The position numbers were made by a program, and so were the translations under genes. Source: Warburgia ugandensis (Eukaryota; Streptophyta; Magnoliopsida; Canellales; Canellaceae). From it: DNA of 64,000 nucleotides. Shown in pieces: positions 1 to 17,769 of the stretch (within the stretch, counting starts at the first letter, position 1; the number at the start of each line of letters is the position of its first letter). The notes beneath the pieces were generated by a model. The model was not told the origin of the DNA and made no database searches. It worked only from the letters and a program-made list of their open reading frames with translations. The stretch spans positions 62,725,495 through 62,789,494 of the forward strand of contig CP141127.1 in assembly GCA_035236585.1 (NCBI GenBank), written 5' to 3'.

Positions 1-11
1 CACAACAGTAT

Positions 12-920
12 ATGCCTATTGAGTCAATGTCTTCATCACAGGAGGAAGACACATTCTACGAGCACTTTAGGGTATTAGCAGAATCGACTGAACAACTTCG
101 TGAAGTGATGGGTCAATTTATGGAAAGATTTGGAGGATTTGTACCAAATGAGAATAAGGATGAACCATCTATTAATGATGATAGGATAGAGAATTCATGT
201 GATCATTTTGAAATACAAAGTCCCTTACCATCCACAGAAATCTCCAAAATAGATATACTCGAGGCAGATTTGAGTCATTGTTATGATTCTGATGAAGAGA
301 CATCCATTGAGGAAGATGATGAATTCATAGAAACCTCCAAAACAAAACCACTCAATTCGTGTCCTATTCATTTTTACAAAATTGATGAAGGAACATCCTT
401 TGAAGAGGTAAAGGAATTGTTGGAGATTGTGCCGCTAATGAAAACTCCTCAATGGCAAGATAAAGTAAAACCCCTTATAGAGCCTAAAATTCAAATTGAG
501 CCTTGTAACATTGAAGACGTACCTGATTGGGACCTACAGACCTTATTTGAACAACCATTAGATAAGAAATTAGGCCCACGTGAAGTATTGCATGTGCTAA
601 TAGAACAGGAAAAGAAAGAGTCCATCGATATACTGTCTGTACATCAACTGACTCTATGGTACACACTAGAAGATAATCAGGATTTAAGCAAAACCATGCC
701 TCCTCCTCTATTAATATCAGAACAATCTTTCAAGGAAGGACAGAGTCAGCTTATGTCTCAATGTCAGGAAAAGGTAAGGGAAAAAGAGGACCATCCACAT
801 CCATATGGTTTAAAAGAATTCGCGGTAGTTCACATTGTTATAGAGATTCCACCACCCAAATTTTCAAGGTGGAGGAATTATATTGATTACCGTGAAATTT
901 TGAAGATTGGTGATCATTAG
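12..920 (+). CDS. Acidic ORF of unknown function inside a retrotransposon
   Basis: Open frame of 302 codons. I do not recognise a domain. The protein is rich in Glu and Asp, with an acidic stretch near residues 93-110 (SDEETSIEEDDEF), no signal peptide and no membrane segment. Its 3' side is typical of the region just before the 3' LTR of plant Ty3/gypsy elements: a conserved block containing 'actgggaggcaacc' near 1120 and 'cattgaggacaatg' near 1201. I therefore infer that it is a retroelement internal ORF, not a host gene. It may be cut at its 5' end by the window edge, because the first ATG lies only 12 bases in. A decayed near-copy of its last codons (around PPKFSRW) appears at 971-1030, which suggests a short local duplication. 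Confidence 0.45.
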   Translation: MPIESMSSSQEEDTFYEHFRVLAESTEQLREVMGQFMERFGGFVPNENKDEPSINDDRIENSCDHFEIQSPLPSTEISKIDILEADLSHCYDSDEETSIEEDDEFIETSKTKPLNSCPIHFYKIDEGTSFEEVKELLEIVPLMKTPQWQDKVKPLIEPKIQIEPCNIEDVPDWDLQTLFEQPLDKKLGPREVLHVLIEQEKKESIDILSVHQLTLWYTLEDNQDLSKTMPPPLLISEQSFKEGQSQLMSQCQEKVREKEDHPHPYGLKEFAVVHIVIEIPPPKFSRWRNYIDYREILKIGDH

Positions 921-2777
921 TGTGGTCTCATTCAATTTACATTCATGGTAGTCTATTATGTTATAATTCTACCATCACCAAAAATTTCAAGGCGGATGAA
1001 CTATATAGACTATCGTGAGATTTTAAAGTGGCGTGAGAAATCTTGCCATTTCATTATTGGAATTAGGAAAACTCAAAGATAAATGAGGATATGTCTGGTT
1101 GAAGACATTAAACTTAGCGCTCACTGGGAGGCAACCTAGAGATTTTCATTTTTGTTGTTTTCTACATCACTCATATTCATTTTAAGTCCTACTTTTTAAA
1201 CATTGAGGACAATGTTTCTGTCAAGTTGGGGGTGTAGAATTCTAGCAAATTCTAGTTTCTTTTTAGGTTTTTAGGTGCTTTCCTTGTTCAAAAAAATTAT
1301 TTGAAAAAAAATGAAAAATTTTAGGTCATTTCCTACACTATGATGAGAATTGGATTTTCTAAAGTATAATCTAGATAACTTTAGCTTATTAATGGAATTG
1401 AATATGATTAATTCATCTTTTTACTCATTTTCTAAAGTATTCTATGAAAGTAAAGTCTTAGATCACATCTGTACACGCAGTTGCGAATAAATAGTCTAGA
1501 TTGATAAGTGGTTATAACTTAGAGATTCTGAAGAAATTCAGTGGAGACCTATAACCTAAGTGAGTTTTTCGAGCTATTCATTCTTTTGAGAGGTTATAAA
1601 TATTCCTAATTTTCTTCAGCGTGCTTAAAGAAAAATTGATCCCAAACTCTTAAATTTGGCTAATTACCTAAATAATTAGAATATTACCTTTAAAATTTTA
1701 GAACTTCATTGAATTTGATGGATTATAAGAAACCTAGAAAATGATTTAGGCAATCCTTGTTATTAACCTAGAGACATAAAGCCTACCCATAAAGTATTGT
1801 TACCACTAGTTAGCCAACTTGAGCCTTTTAATATAAGCCTTTTCTTTTGCCACCCAAATTATCCTTTACCCAGATTAACCCAATATAAATTATCCATTAC
1901 CCATTTTCTTTGAAAAATAAGTTAGAGAGGATTGAAGAAATCCCTTTTAGTTGTAATAAAAGTAGAAAAGTGGATATCAAGAAAAGAAATATTCTTTAAA
2001 GTGAGTAAAAAATGTGAAAAGAAAGAAAAAAGAAGAAGTTTGAAGAATACAAAGAAAAGTGAAAAAAAGAAATATTCACTTCAGAAAAGAAAGAAAGAGT
2101 TATCAACTTTAGAAGACTTCTACTTATTTTTAAAGAAACTTTGAATATCCTTATACCCTTTCTTTGGTACCCTGTCTTAAGCCTACGTTTCGTCCCAGTT
2201 AAAGACCCATTGATTCTAGGAGAAATATAGTCTTGATGAGGAAATGAATGGATAGAATCTAAAAGAGTGGTATTTCTAAATGTTCAAAGGTAATGGCATC
2301 CATTCCAAAGGGATCAAAACAATAAAATTCCTTAGTAACTCCCATTTTTCATGCGTATATGTGAGATACATTTGCTTTTATTAACTCTTCTCACATAATT
2401 AAAAGAGATATATGATTTGAACCCTCTATCTGAGAGATTTTATTTCTGAGTGTATGTCATTAGTGAGGATTGAGGTCAAAACATATTTCGAATGGAGTTC
2501 AAAAGTTAGAAGTTTATTTAGAGATCAAGATGATTCTATATGTAAACTGTACATGCACACACTCACTCTGAGATTTGAGCTTAATTGGAATTATTTTGGC
2601 ATATGGGTAGGGTTTTGAATTCTTCAGTCATTTTTATTAGTATGCTAAAGTGATGTGATTTATTGAAGATAATTCTTTGAGGAAAAAGAGGAGTTGATTT
2701 AAAAATAAAATTTTTGAAAATTTGAAATTTGGTTTTTCGCATGTTTTGCTCGGGACTAGCAAAATGCTGGTTGGGGG
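921..2777 (+). mobile_element. 3' non-coding part of a Ty3/gypsy-type element
   Basis: AT-rich, no supported gene. It carries two landmarks of plant gypsy elements: 'attgaggacaatgtttctg' followed by a G run at about 1201-1240, and 'cgggactagcaaaatgctgg' followed by 'ttgggggtg' at 2751-2779. The second is the probable polypurine tract that primes plus-strand synthesis next to the 3' LTR. The 70-codon Lys-rich frame at 1932-2144 is low-complexity purine sequence and probably not a gene. Confidence 0.6.
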
Positions 2778-3569
2778 TGTGTTAAGTGTTTAATTTAGGT
2801 CAAAATACCCCTAATTTAGCATTTAATTAGATCATTTAACCGTTCAATTTTACAAAACATAGCTTGATTTTGAATTTAAATCCAATTGACCATCCAAATA
2901 TTAATTTTTCAAAATCAATGGTCAGATAATCATTAGAGCGCATTAGATGACTAATGTACGGTTTAGATGATTCTAATTTAGTCTTTTCTTTTGCAGATCA
3001 ACCAAAGGACGCACAAATGGCTATGATTAAAAGATAACGGTGCAGATCATCTTAAAGGGCAATGGATGGACCAGATCACCCATGAAGATGGTTGTGATAG
3101 TTTTCTAGAAGACAATGGAGCTAAATTTAGAATCATGGAGAAAAAGGCAACCCTTTCCCCCACTTCTTTCTTTCCTTTTCTTTTTCTTTTTCTTTCTTTC
3201 CTTTCTTTTCCTTTTCCTTTTTCCTTCTTTCCTTCCTCTTCTCTTTTCTTTCTTTTTCCTTCTTTCCTTCCTTTTCTCTTTTCTTTCTTTCTTTGTTTTT
3301 CTTCCTTTTCCTTTTCCTTCTTTCTTTCCTTTTCTTTTTCCCTTCCTCATTCTCACGTACCCACTTTCCTTATTTTCTTTTTTGCCTTCCTTCTTAAACG
3401 TACCCAACATTTTTCCATTGTTTTGGGGCCTCTTCTCATCTCTTCCACCACCCTCTCTAAAGTTCTATCTTTCTCTTCTCCTTCTCCATTCTCCCACTTC
3501 ATGGGATCGACCTATACTTGCATAAGTTACACTACAATAGCCCGTGCACTTGCAGTAAAACAATCAACA
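2778..3569 (+). mobile_element. Probable 3' LTR of the Ty3/gypsy-type element
   Basis: It starts with TG right after the polypurine tract. It ends near the motif 'gggatcgacctatactt...cccgtgcacttgca' (3502-3555), which in related plant elements lies near the LTR 3' end, followed by 'caatcaaca'. The borders are estimates because the 5' LTR is outside the window, so no direct comparison or target duplication can be made. It contains a 200-bp pyrimidine tract. Confidence 0.5.
3150..3345 (+). repeat. Long pyrimidine (TTCC/TTTC) tract in the LTR
   Basis: Nearly pure C/T sequence of mixed TTTCC and TTTTC units. It produces overlapping open frames on both strands (Phe/Ser/Leu-rich on plus, Lys/Arg/Glu-rich on minus) that are low-complexity artefacts. 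Confidence 0.9.
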
Positions 3570-6500
3570 ATATATATAATCTCACTTAAGTCTACTTAAT
3601 ATGTGTATACACAGATTCAAGATTAGTTAGAAGTAGCAAGCAATGGTATATCAAAAACGTTGGGCTGGATGGCGATGGGACCACGACTAGAAGTAATAAA
3701 CTATGCCAGATATGCCATCAATGGTTATGACTTTTACATAAAAGATCGTGATAACTCAAGAGTGCAATAGAATAGTGGATTTAACTTAGTTTCCAATGCT
3801 ACATTCTTTTCTAGTTCAAATGATAATAGGCCAATAGTGGCGGATGATATTTATTACAGGGTCAAAATTCTCACCGTCTTTTCCTTAGAAATCTCCATAG
3901 TCTCGAAGGCCTGCCCAATCTTAAGAACCCACTTGTCTACCATCTCAAGTCTATCTTCTCCTGAGAAAATCAATGTAATCTTCCTGAACTACTCTAACAA
4001 GTTTCCCATGTCATGAGAGGGTCTTCTCGTGTTGTCCACACCCAAGCCTACAATGGGCTAGGTTTGACTATGTAGAACTAATTGTTGTGATTTTAAAGTT
4101 AAATTTGCAAATGCACAGTCTGTTGGAGTAGTTCATGTGAGGAGGCCGATCCCACGAGGAATCAAATAGATGTGATATTAGTGGTCCATATTTTAAATTA
4201 TTAAACCAAACCAATGACCATGAGATTTTTAACCAAACTAATGATGGAAACTAAACATATGAAAAATAGAATTATGTTAAAACATAAAACATGCCAAAAT
4301 CAACACTTTTCCAAAAACACACTTTCTAAAAACTTTCCTAAATCATGCAAGTCTAAGGAAACTAAACAACAAATTCATAGCTTTAACTTTCTAAACATGA
4401 AATTTATCAACTATGACAAAATCAATACTTTCCTAACTAAGAATTAGAACTAATTTAGATGCAAATTAGTTAAATAATGGCATCTAAACTATCAAACTAA
4501 TTAAAGCAATTACTAATCAAGCAAAGAAAGAGAACTAGCCAAGTATCATGCATATGACCATGGAATGGTATACATGATTCCTTGGGTAGGAATGCATCTA
4601 CTTAACTACTTTGAAAACCTAAAACATGCTATCTAATTCAAGCAACAAAGAAGCAATCTAATAATCTACTTGGGCTCTTAAAAAATCAAGTGAACACAAA
4701 ATGTATGGTGCTTGAAATTAAACACAACAAATCATAAAGAAAATCCCAGCAGTAGACTATTTTGATCATTCACTTAATGGAACATGAAAACCATGAAATT
4801 CAACAATTCTAATACAAACAAACATTCAAGAATGAAGACAAATAACTACTGCACACAAGTATGAATTGAAAACTCCAATAAACTTCATTGAATTACATTA
4901 TAATCCATCAATATAAAGTCCAAAATACATGTAATCTAAGTTTGAAACTTAAGTCCTATTACAATGAATGCTACTTGATCTTAATCAACCCAAAACATCA
5001 AGCTAAATATTCTTCAATGCTCAACATCAATCATGACTAAGCAAGCTTAGAATCAATAGAAAATCCACTAGAAAGTAAAGGCAAGCTTAAGGAACACTAA
5101 GGAAAGCAAGAAGGGATTTCAATGAAACTAAAGGAAATCTAAAGGCAATGAAGAATAAGGAAAAGGATACATTCAAGGTGGCTTTCCCTTGGCTATCACT
5201 TAAAGGAAAAAGAAACTTAGGATATTGAAAAACAAGTAAGAGAAACTAACGGAATGAAAAACATTAACTAAGCACCAATGGAAGTAAAAACAAGCAAGGA
5301 AATAAAGAGATCAAAAGGAACCAAGTAACCTTTGAAGGAAGACATAAAGCATGAGGCCTAGGCATGGAACAAACTTGGGAAGGAGCAACCCACCGTGGAG
5401 AAGATAGCAGCCACCCAAAGGAGAAAAACTTCAAGGCAAAAAGCTAATGGAAGAGGTGGGGGAATAGGAAGCCTACTCACATTGGCAGAGGCATTTTTTT
5501 CATCCATCCAAAACTATTTTTGTTTGAATTCTTTTTGGGCTTTTTATATTTTGTTTCCTAAGTTTTCTACATTTTCCTAAGGTTAAGGTAGGGTGGGGAT
5601 AAAATATGAATTGGATTGGATGGCTAGGAATAGATATAAAGGGTTGCCTAGGGTTTTTAGCAAAGAGGAACTCAAAAAATGTTGAGTCCCTTTAAATAAT
5701 TAAAGTGGGTTGGATGGGAGGTAAGAGAGAGAGAAAAAAAGGTGGGGGGATTGGTTGGAGGGTTTTGATGAGAGTTTAGGAAGGTGAGAGAGTCCTAGAA
5801 AAGTAGGACTCTTAAATGGAAAGTGAAATTCGCGATGCATCTTAGTGGTGAGGTGGAAAGTGAGAAAAAATGAAAAAAAAAACATAAAATATGAAGGGGT
5901 CTCTTCCTATTGGTCCACATGCTAACTTATCCTAGTGGAATTTCCTTCAATTATCTTCAAAAAATCCCAAGGATAATTCTTTAGATTCTTCTCCAATCAT
6001 TGCCTTCCATTTAACTTAGCTCATGTGGCTTAAATGGCTAACTTTGAAAACTTCATTGGCTTGGATTCATGACTAGCTTAGATGGCTTTCTTAGATTAGC
6101 TTGATGGATTCCCTGGCTTTGGTGGTTGGCTTAGCTCCTTAACTTGTCACCTTTTTCATGACTTGAGTATGCCTAAGCAACTTAAGTGAAACCCATGCAA
6201 ATGTGGTGGACTTTGCATGGCTTGTGCATGGGCCCACTTTGGCCACCTTTGGCTCTTTTAATTGCATTCATTGCTTATCCTAAAGATGATCTTCATCCTT
6301 GATCTCATGTTGGATTGATGATTTTTAGCCTTGGACTCGATCTTTTGACCTTGATATTCCATTTTCATCCCAATTGATCTCTGTCGTCAGTTCGCCATCT
6401 CGGTTCCTACAAAAAGTTAAAAACTCTAATTAAATCCTAAAAATCTAATTAATTACGTAGTTACCTTAGATTAGCCTCTAGACCTATAAAATGTCAAAAT

Positions 6501-6886
6501 TTTTAGTCATTAGGTCAAAAATGCATGTCTTACAAATTTGGTAAAAAAGCCAATTTTACCCCTATAAGTTATAACATATGAACAACTAATTGGGTGGTTT
6601 CTATGTAAAATTAGACACTTGTTAGTCATCTAGCCTCTATCATCTACTAAAATGCCCCTTCTATCACAATCCACTATCCTAAAGACTCATAGGGAGTGTC
6701 ATTTGATCGTAGGGTCATCCCCACACTCTTGTTGGGTGACTTTTATCTTCAGTCCACATGACTACCAATGTGAGTTTCCTTTTTCCAAACACAAAACCAA
6801 TTGTTTCTATTTTGTTGACTATCTGTGACTTCACATAGAGTAGTTGGCTATGAGGGATAGGAATTTGGGCTATGATATCAAAACTA
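3570..6886. other. AT-rich retroelement-derived region without a recognised gene
   Basis: No supported coding region. Around 4090-4165 there is a minus-strand copy of the 'ATTCCTCGTGGGATCGGCC...' LTR-end signature also seen on the plus strand near 3502, so another element in reverse orientation probably begins or ends here. The 61-codon frames near 5395 and 5700 show no family resemblance. At 6868-6880 a degenerate initiator-Met tRNA primer-binding site on the minus strand leads into the next LTR. Confidence 0.4.
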
Positions 6887-11034
<4,148 letters not shown>

Positions 11035-12458
11035 TAAAATCTTGGGGATAATGAGTCCCATCCCTCAACACTCTTTTTGTATCCCTATCCAAGGTTGCAC
11101 TCTAGTTAAATTTAGTTAGATGTCTAAGATAATCTAAGAATATGGTAACATTTCACTCACTAGGGGTAAGCTTGTCTTGCTGATTTATGTTTCATATGTT
11201 TCTTAGAAAACATCATGCAGCCCTTAAATCTCTTGTCTCCCATTTAACTTTTTACATTAGTATTCACTATGTGTTCCTAAAATTCATATGCGCATGTTTC
11301 CAATCCTTGTTTTCATGCACTATTTTCATAGATTAATCAATGCTTCTTATTATGTTTATATGAATGTGTATGTGCTTTTTGTTTGAATCACTTCAAATAT
11401 TTCTTATCCATCTTTTATGTACTTACACTTGGCAGTCAAATTAGTGAAAGACAATTTCAAACTAATTAGGTTCTCACACCTAGTATAACAAGGAATTTGG
11501 TTTGCTTGAACTCCATATTACTTTAGTTCCTAGAGATGTCAAACTTAAATCTATGGTTTAGCAAACTAAATTGAGTCATTAGGGACCTAGGTCCCTCTTT
11601 ACCTTAGGTGGTGACTCCCTTTCATAATTTACTTGGGTTCACATGAATCAAGGTTAGAAATTTAAATAAAACTACTAAAAAAGAGCAAGCTAACCTTAGT
11701 GTCACTTCTCCAAAATTAGAAGGCTAATTCAAATGAAAAGAAACACATAAATTCAATAAGCCATTCTTAATCAACATGAAATCATAAATTCTAACCTAGG
11801 GAAAGATAATACAACCCTTTTGAGCTTGTGAGGCACTTAAAAATAGCTACACCAACGAGGCTTAGACCATTCAAGTCTAAGTCATCCAATGGTTAAACAC
11901 TAAGCCTTGGTTTATGTTGACATACTGTCCATATGACTTAGCTTAGGCATAGGCCATAGTCCTTAACTTTCTTAGCTTGAGTACATGGTAGTCAACACCA
12001 TGCACGATTAGAGCCTTGCCATGTTGGAAACCTTACGACATATTGTCATTTGGACCTCTCCATGGATATTCATACTTTTTCTATGGTTTCCTTTTACATC
12101 ATGGCTTCCATAAAAACCCACCAAGGGTTCATTCTACTATTAAACCCATGGAAAATAATTAAGAATGTGGTTCATAATCAAAGGTTCTACCTTTTAATGT
12201 TATCATGTAACTAACACTTAAAAGGTTGGAGATATGTACTCACTTTTGTTTAAAAAACCCACAAGTGAAAGAATTCTTATTGCTTACTTTATGCTTTTGC
12301 TTATTGCAAATGTATGGAATGAGCATTTTTAAGTTGTGCAAAGTCATTCAAAGAAAGAATGCACACTTGTTTGCATCAACATAATAAATAAAAATAGAAG
12401 CATTAACAGGTTTAGGCAAACGAAGATTAAAACAAGTCTATATGAGAATTGGGAACAC
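11035..12458. other. Intergenic AT-rich DNA
   Basis: No gene, RNA or element border was recognised. The few short open frames here have no family resemblance. Confidence 0.5.
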
Positions 12459-14357
12459 CATCATCATCAAGACCTTATCTCGATTCAGGATCAATCACAT
12501 GAATCTTTTCCCTCCATTCCCCTTTGTTGAATCTCATGGCTTCATTTAGTCCCAAAGTTCTTAAATCTTTTCTCACCACTTCTATCCACTTTCTTTTAGG
12601 CATTCCACTTGCCCTTTTGCTCCCTCTAGCTTGGATTGCCTCGCTCCTACTAATTAGTGCCTTTTCGGTCTCTGTTGGACATGTCCATAGCATCTAAGTC
12701 TAATTTCCCTCATCTTGATACCTATTGGTGTTACTCCTAATTTTCCTCTTATATTTTTATTTCTAATTCTATCTTTTCTTGTCTTGCCACTCATCTATCT
12801 CAATGCTGCATTTCAGAGATGCTCATTCTTTGTACATGTTGTTCCTTAATTGTCCAACACTCTGATCCATAAAGCTTGGCTGGTCTTATAACCATCCTAT
12901 ATAACATTCCTTTTAGTTTGAATGGCACCCTCCAATCACACACTCTACAAGCACATCTCCATTCATTCCAACCCACTTTACTTCTCTAGGTAATCCCCTT
13001 TCAATCTCTCCACTCTCATGAATTATCGATCCCATTTTTCAGAATTGTTCCTTTAGGGGGACTTCTTGGTTATCAATCTTTACAAGTGTTCTACTTCTGC
13101 TCCTCTCCTTCCTAAAATTGTATTCCATATACTCTATCTTAGTTTGGCTAATTCTAAACCAATTAAATTCTAATGCATCTCTTCATAACTCTAACTTTGT
13201 GTTTATACCCTCTCTTGGCTTATCAATCAAAATTATATCATTAGCAAATAACATGCACCATGGATTCTTCTCGAGCAGATGTTTTGTTAACTTATCTATA
13301 ACCAGCATGAAAAAGTATGAGTTTAATACTTATCCTTGGTGCGATCCTCATTATCGCTTCCTCATACATATCCATAATTGTGCCTATATACGCCAGTGAA
13401 ACCCTTTTCTCACCAAACACCCACCATATTAAATCTCTGAGGACCCTATCATAAGCTTTTTCTAACTAAATAAAGACCATGTGGAGGTCCTTTTCATCAC
13501 CCTATGTTTTTCTATCAATTTCCTAATCATGAAAATAGCTTCCATGGTAGACCTCCAAGGCATAAAACTAAACTAGTTCTCTGACACACTTGTCTCTTAT
13601 CCTAGCCTCTTCTCAATCACTCTTTTAAAAAAGTTTCATGGTTTGGTTCATTAATTTGATCCCCCTATAATTAGAGCAACTATGTATGTCTCCTTTATTC
13701 TTATAAATTGATACAATAGAACTCTTCCTCCATTCATCTAATGTTTTCTTCAATTTTACAATCTTGTTAAACAACTTTGTCAACCAAACTACTCCAGTAT
13801 CTCCCATGTACTTCCAAACCTCTATCGATATACCATCAGGCCCTAGGGCCTTACCTAATTTCCTCTCTTTCAATGCCTCTTTCGCTTCAAGTATTCTAAT
13901 CTTGGGATCATATCCATAATGTCCACTGTGATTTGGGTCTATGGTACTTTTAATCCCCATATTCTCATGGTAATTATCATTTAGCAACTTTTGGAGCAAC
14001 TTTCCCTTCTTTGTTTGATCTTGTCATCTTTGACTAGTACCCTTTGGTCATCACTTCTAATACGCTTAATGTGGTCGAACTTCTTACTCTTCTTTTCCCT
14101 TACTTTTGGAAGTTTAAACACATCTTTCTCACATTCTCTTTATCCTAATCTAATATAGAGATCAACATATGTCTTCAGTTTAGCCTCACTTACTACTTTT
14201 TTAGCAACCATTTTAGCATTCTTATATTGCTCAAAGTTTTTCCTATTTTTAGTCCTCTACCATGCTTTAAAACACATATGTTTATCTTTAATAACTTTTT
14301 ACAGTTTGTCAATCCAACACTAGGTTTCCTTTATTTGTTGCCTTTTACCTATAGACA
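12459..14357 (-). mobile_element. LINE copy A, RTE-clade, 5'-truncated
   Basis: Non-LTR retrotransposon remnant. The 3' end is a short TCATCA run at 12459-12469 on the plus strand. On the minus strand, 13999-13625 encodes the N-terminal reverse transcriptase region, with KALGPDGISIEVWKYMGD followed by CSNYRGIKLMNQTMKLF. The segment 12693-12475 encodes the conserved C-terminal tail ([27 protein letters not shown]). The frame between these is broken by stops and shifts, so no full polymerase can be read, and the endonuclease half is missing. Identity rests on alignment by eye with copies B-E in this window and on the known single-ORF layout of plant RTE elements. No clear target duplication was found. 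Confidence 0.8.
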
Positions 14358-16158
14358 CTGTTAAGAAAATCAAGAGAAAAGAACACTTGTAAAATCAAGT
14401 TGTCTTCTACTTAGGAGCCCTTTGAAGATCTTTGCTCTAAGAGTACCCCACTATTAGAAAATATAAATTTGAGTAAACAAAAGAAAATATTATATGGAAA
14501 TTACAAGAGAAACCCAAATTTCACCATTACAATACTTAGTGTTTCATTGTAGTATTGGAAAAAAATTAAAATAGAAAGGGGTATCAAATTGAAGAAACTA
14601 TTATATGGACATTACTATTGAAGAAACTAACTCTTTCTTCTAGATAAGAATCCTCCTTTTCTCATGAATGAAGAATTAGAAATTTCATTAAACCTCTAGA
14701 CATGAAGGTAAAAGAACACTCTTATTCCCAATTTAAAAGTGTAATGAAAATTCTATTAGAAACCCCCTTTAGAAATCCTAATATGGAGGAATTCTAATTA
14801 GAAATCCTATTTTTATTTTGAAAGCTAGAAAGATGACAGAAAATAGAGTGAAAGTGGAAAGAAGTTTTTTCTTCTAGGAGGGAGAATTGAATTTCCCAAG
14901 ATAAAGACTTTACTATCCTTAGTGGAATTTAATTCTTGTGTTCAACGTAGTGTGAGAATTGAGATTCTTCCCCAAAACTTGATCTTTTAGGTTTTTTGAG
15001 GATATAGGTGTACAATTGCAAAGTCTAGAGAGCCTACAATTTACGCTCATAAGGTGGTTTGTCGTAGTTACTACACAAAGGCATTCTATTTTATGATTGT
15101 AAAATTTTTAGCATCTTGAGTTTATAATTGTAAAGCTAAGGTGTCCTAACTTTGGATGTATCTAAAAGAAAGGGATTCTCACAACAGATCTAGCAAGGAA
15201 TGAAGGGTTGAGATTGATCTAAATGAGCACTTTATGACTATAAAGTTCTACTTTTTGTGAAGTCCATAGGTTCTATTGAAAAACTTGATTTCTAAGGGTT
15301 TTGATGAAATTTTTTGTGTTTTTTGGGCCATTTTGAATCCTTTAGAAATGTGATTTTGCAAAATTAAGTGGGGTCTGGTCTTGGGATGGAAACAAAATGT
15401 GGACTCTTAGAAATCATGAAGTGGTCCAAATTTCGGTATCTACAAATACAACTTTTCCAACTTTAATTAGATTGGGTCTTGTGTTTTAGAATAAAAAGTG
15501 CAATTTTTACATTAATGAAAATGGAATATTCAAAGAAAACACTTTAAAAATTAATAATCTTTCAAAGAGATAGAGAAGTAGAAGGGAAAATATCCTACAC
15601 AAGCAAGGAAACTTGATAAAGTTGGTGAAAAGAAAGATCAAAATAAGATTAAAAGCTTACTTGCCCAAAGCAGGTCTCTATAGTCGTTAAAGACATGGAA
15701 AAATCATGACTTCCCATGAGAAAATTTTGATTCATAGACATATATTTTGCAATTGGTTGCAGATGATGAAATATTCTCATGTCTCTATAAATCTCGATAA
15801 CAAATTTGAGGTGGGGAGCTAACGTTCACATGTCTCCATTTTATCTCAATGGTGGGTATCGAGTGTGAAGCTTTGGGTTTGCAGTGAAGCTCCATTTCCA
15901 GGAAAGGTGTGGACATTGGGATTTTCACTACAAAAAATTAGATAATCATTTTCCCCATTTCAAGAAAAATAATTGAAATTTCAATTTTTCCCTTGCATTT
16001 TACTTAAAAAGTAAGAGTATGGACAATTTCAAAATACCAAGTATTGGGAATAGTTACTTGAAAGCATATATACACCTAGGTTTTAGATTATCCAAATCAA
16101 TTATCATTTAGATGATTTATTAGATAGGCTACACACCAAATACCAAGGTCACTGAATA
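14358..16158. other. Intergenic AT-rich DNA
   Basis: No coding or RNA feature was recognised. It may be further decayed retroelement sequence. Confidence 0.4.
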
Positions 16159-17264
16159 TGACGACCTGGGTTTTTAAATGACTTTCTCTCAATTCTATTT
16201 AAAAGTGAAGCCTCTATAAATAAATAAATAAAATTCCTTTTGGAAAAAAAACAATGGAGCCATATTTTTGTGAAAAGATTCTTGCAAATACCCTGAGAGT
16301 CATTACTACTTTACAAATAAGGATTTGACGGTAAAATGATCCTTTCATTTCACTGAAAATTGGGTTGAAATTCCTCTATTTCTTGGACATTACACATTTT
16401 TTCCATGTGATGTGGTATAACTGATGACATCATTTATACATTTAAATAATAATGGAGACTCTGTCTCCATTCAATTTTCAAGTACCCTATTAAGTTGAAA
16501 ATAAAACATTTTTATTTGTAAAAGAGATAGTTTGAAAATAAATCTTTATCATTGCTAAAATCTATCTAGTCACAGCCATCAATCCAAACTCTATAATCAA
16601 GTAAACATATCCAATAGAATAGAAATCATAATGTAGCAGTCTAATACATCAATTCTATAATGCACATCTATGCCCTATACTTACTTTGATGTTACTACTG
16701 TTGATATCTTTTACAACTCCTCGTTGTATCTTCTACTTTCTACCTTTTGTTCTATTTCATTGAATCTGAGATATTATAAATAAATACAATATCTCAATAA
16801 GCTTGTTCTTGTGTAACTGGAACAAGATGAGTAAATGGTAAAACACAATTTATGAGTTACTAAAATCAATGCTTTTAACAATGGTTCGCATATGATCAAA
16901 ATAGGATACTAGTGTCAATTTCATCAATTTACAAATCATGTCTTCGTGTCAAATTTGTAATTCTCAAATCATACAATTGGCAAGGCCAAACTCAATCTCA
17001 TACAACCATAAACATAATTTTGACAATATATGTCATTTCAACTTTAAATCAATCAAATATCTAAATTCTGAACGAAGTCACAAATGCATGTCTAAAGCAT
17101 TTTTCAGACGTCCGTATGTTCATAAATCAATCCTAATAATCATAGACTCATGAACCATAGTTATATAATAATATTCTATCTATGATTGAACTTTAGCATG
17201 TAAAATGAAGGCATAAAACCTCAAGTCATCAATGCCAATACATTTTGTTAAAAAATACAAAATC

Positions 17265-17660
17265 TCAGGGCACTAGGGCTCCAAACCAATCCTCAAATTC
17301 CATCAAGAAACATCAATTACAAATCCCCAAAATCCATCGAGGAATACCCAAAACATAACCTCGAAATCTATCAAGAGATCAACAATAAAGAATCCTCAAA
17401 ATCCATCGAGAATCATCAATAATAAATACTCAAAATCCATCGAGGAACATCTAAAATACAATATCAAAATCTATCGAGCATTCATCAATAACACATCCTT
17501 GAAATCCATCTAGAAACACCTAAAAAACATCCTTAAAATCAATTTAGAAATCATCTAAAACCAATCCTTGAAATCCAATGAGAAACATCTAAGACACATC
17601 CTTGAAATCAATTGAGAAATCATCTACAACAAATCCTTGAAATACATTAAGGAATCCTAA
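17265..17660 (+). repeat. Tandem repeat of about 35 bp (core aaatccatcgag)
   Basis: Roughly eleven degenerate units, each with a core close to 'aaatccatcgag' followed by 'aaacatcaataacaaatcc'. The unit length varies from about 33 to 38 bp. Only about one or two units are present at the matching place in repeat 2 (23617-23660). Confidence 0.75.
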
Positions 17661-17769
17661 GCACTTAGAATCCTACTATTGCAACACTGCACCCACCCTC
17701 ATCAACTATTCTCATCGATAAAATATACATGGATTTCATAAGTCAGCTTAGACCAAGCCAACTTTCATA

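Noticed and set aside
3066..3599. 177-codon Phe/Ser-rich frame and its Lys/Arg-rich antisense
   Set aside because: Both come from a pyrimidine tract in an LTR.
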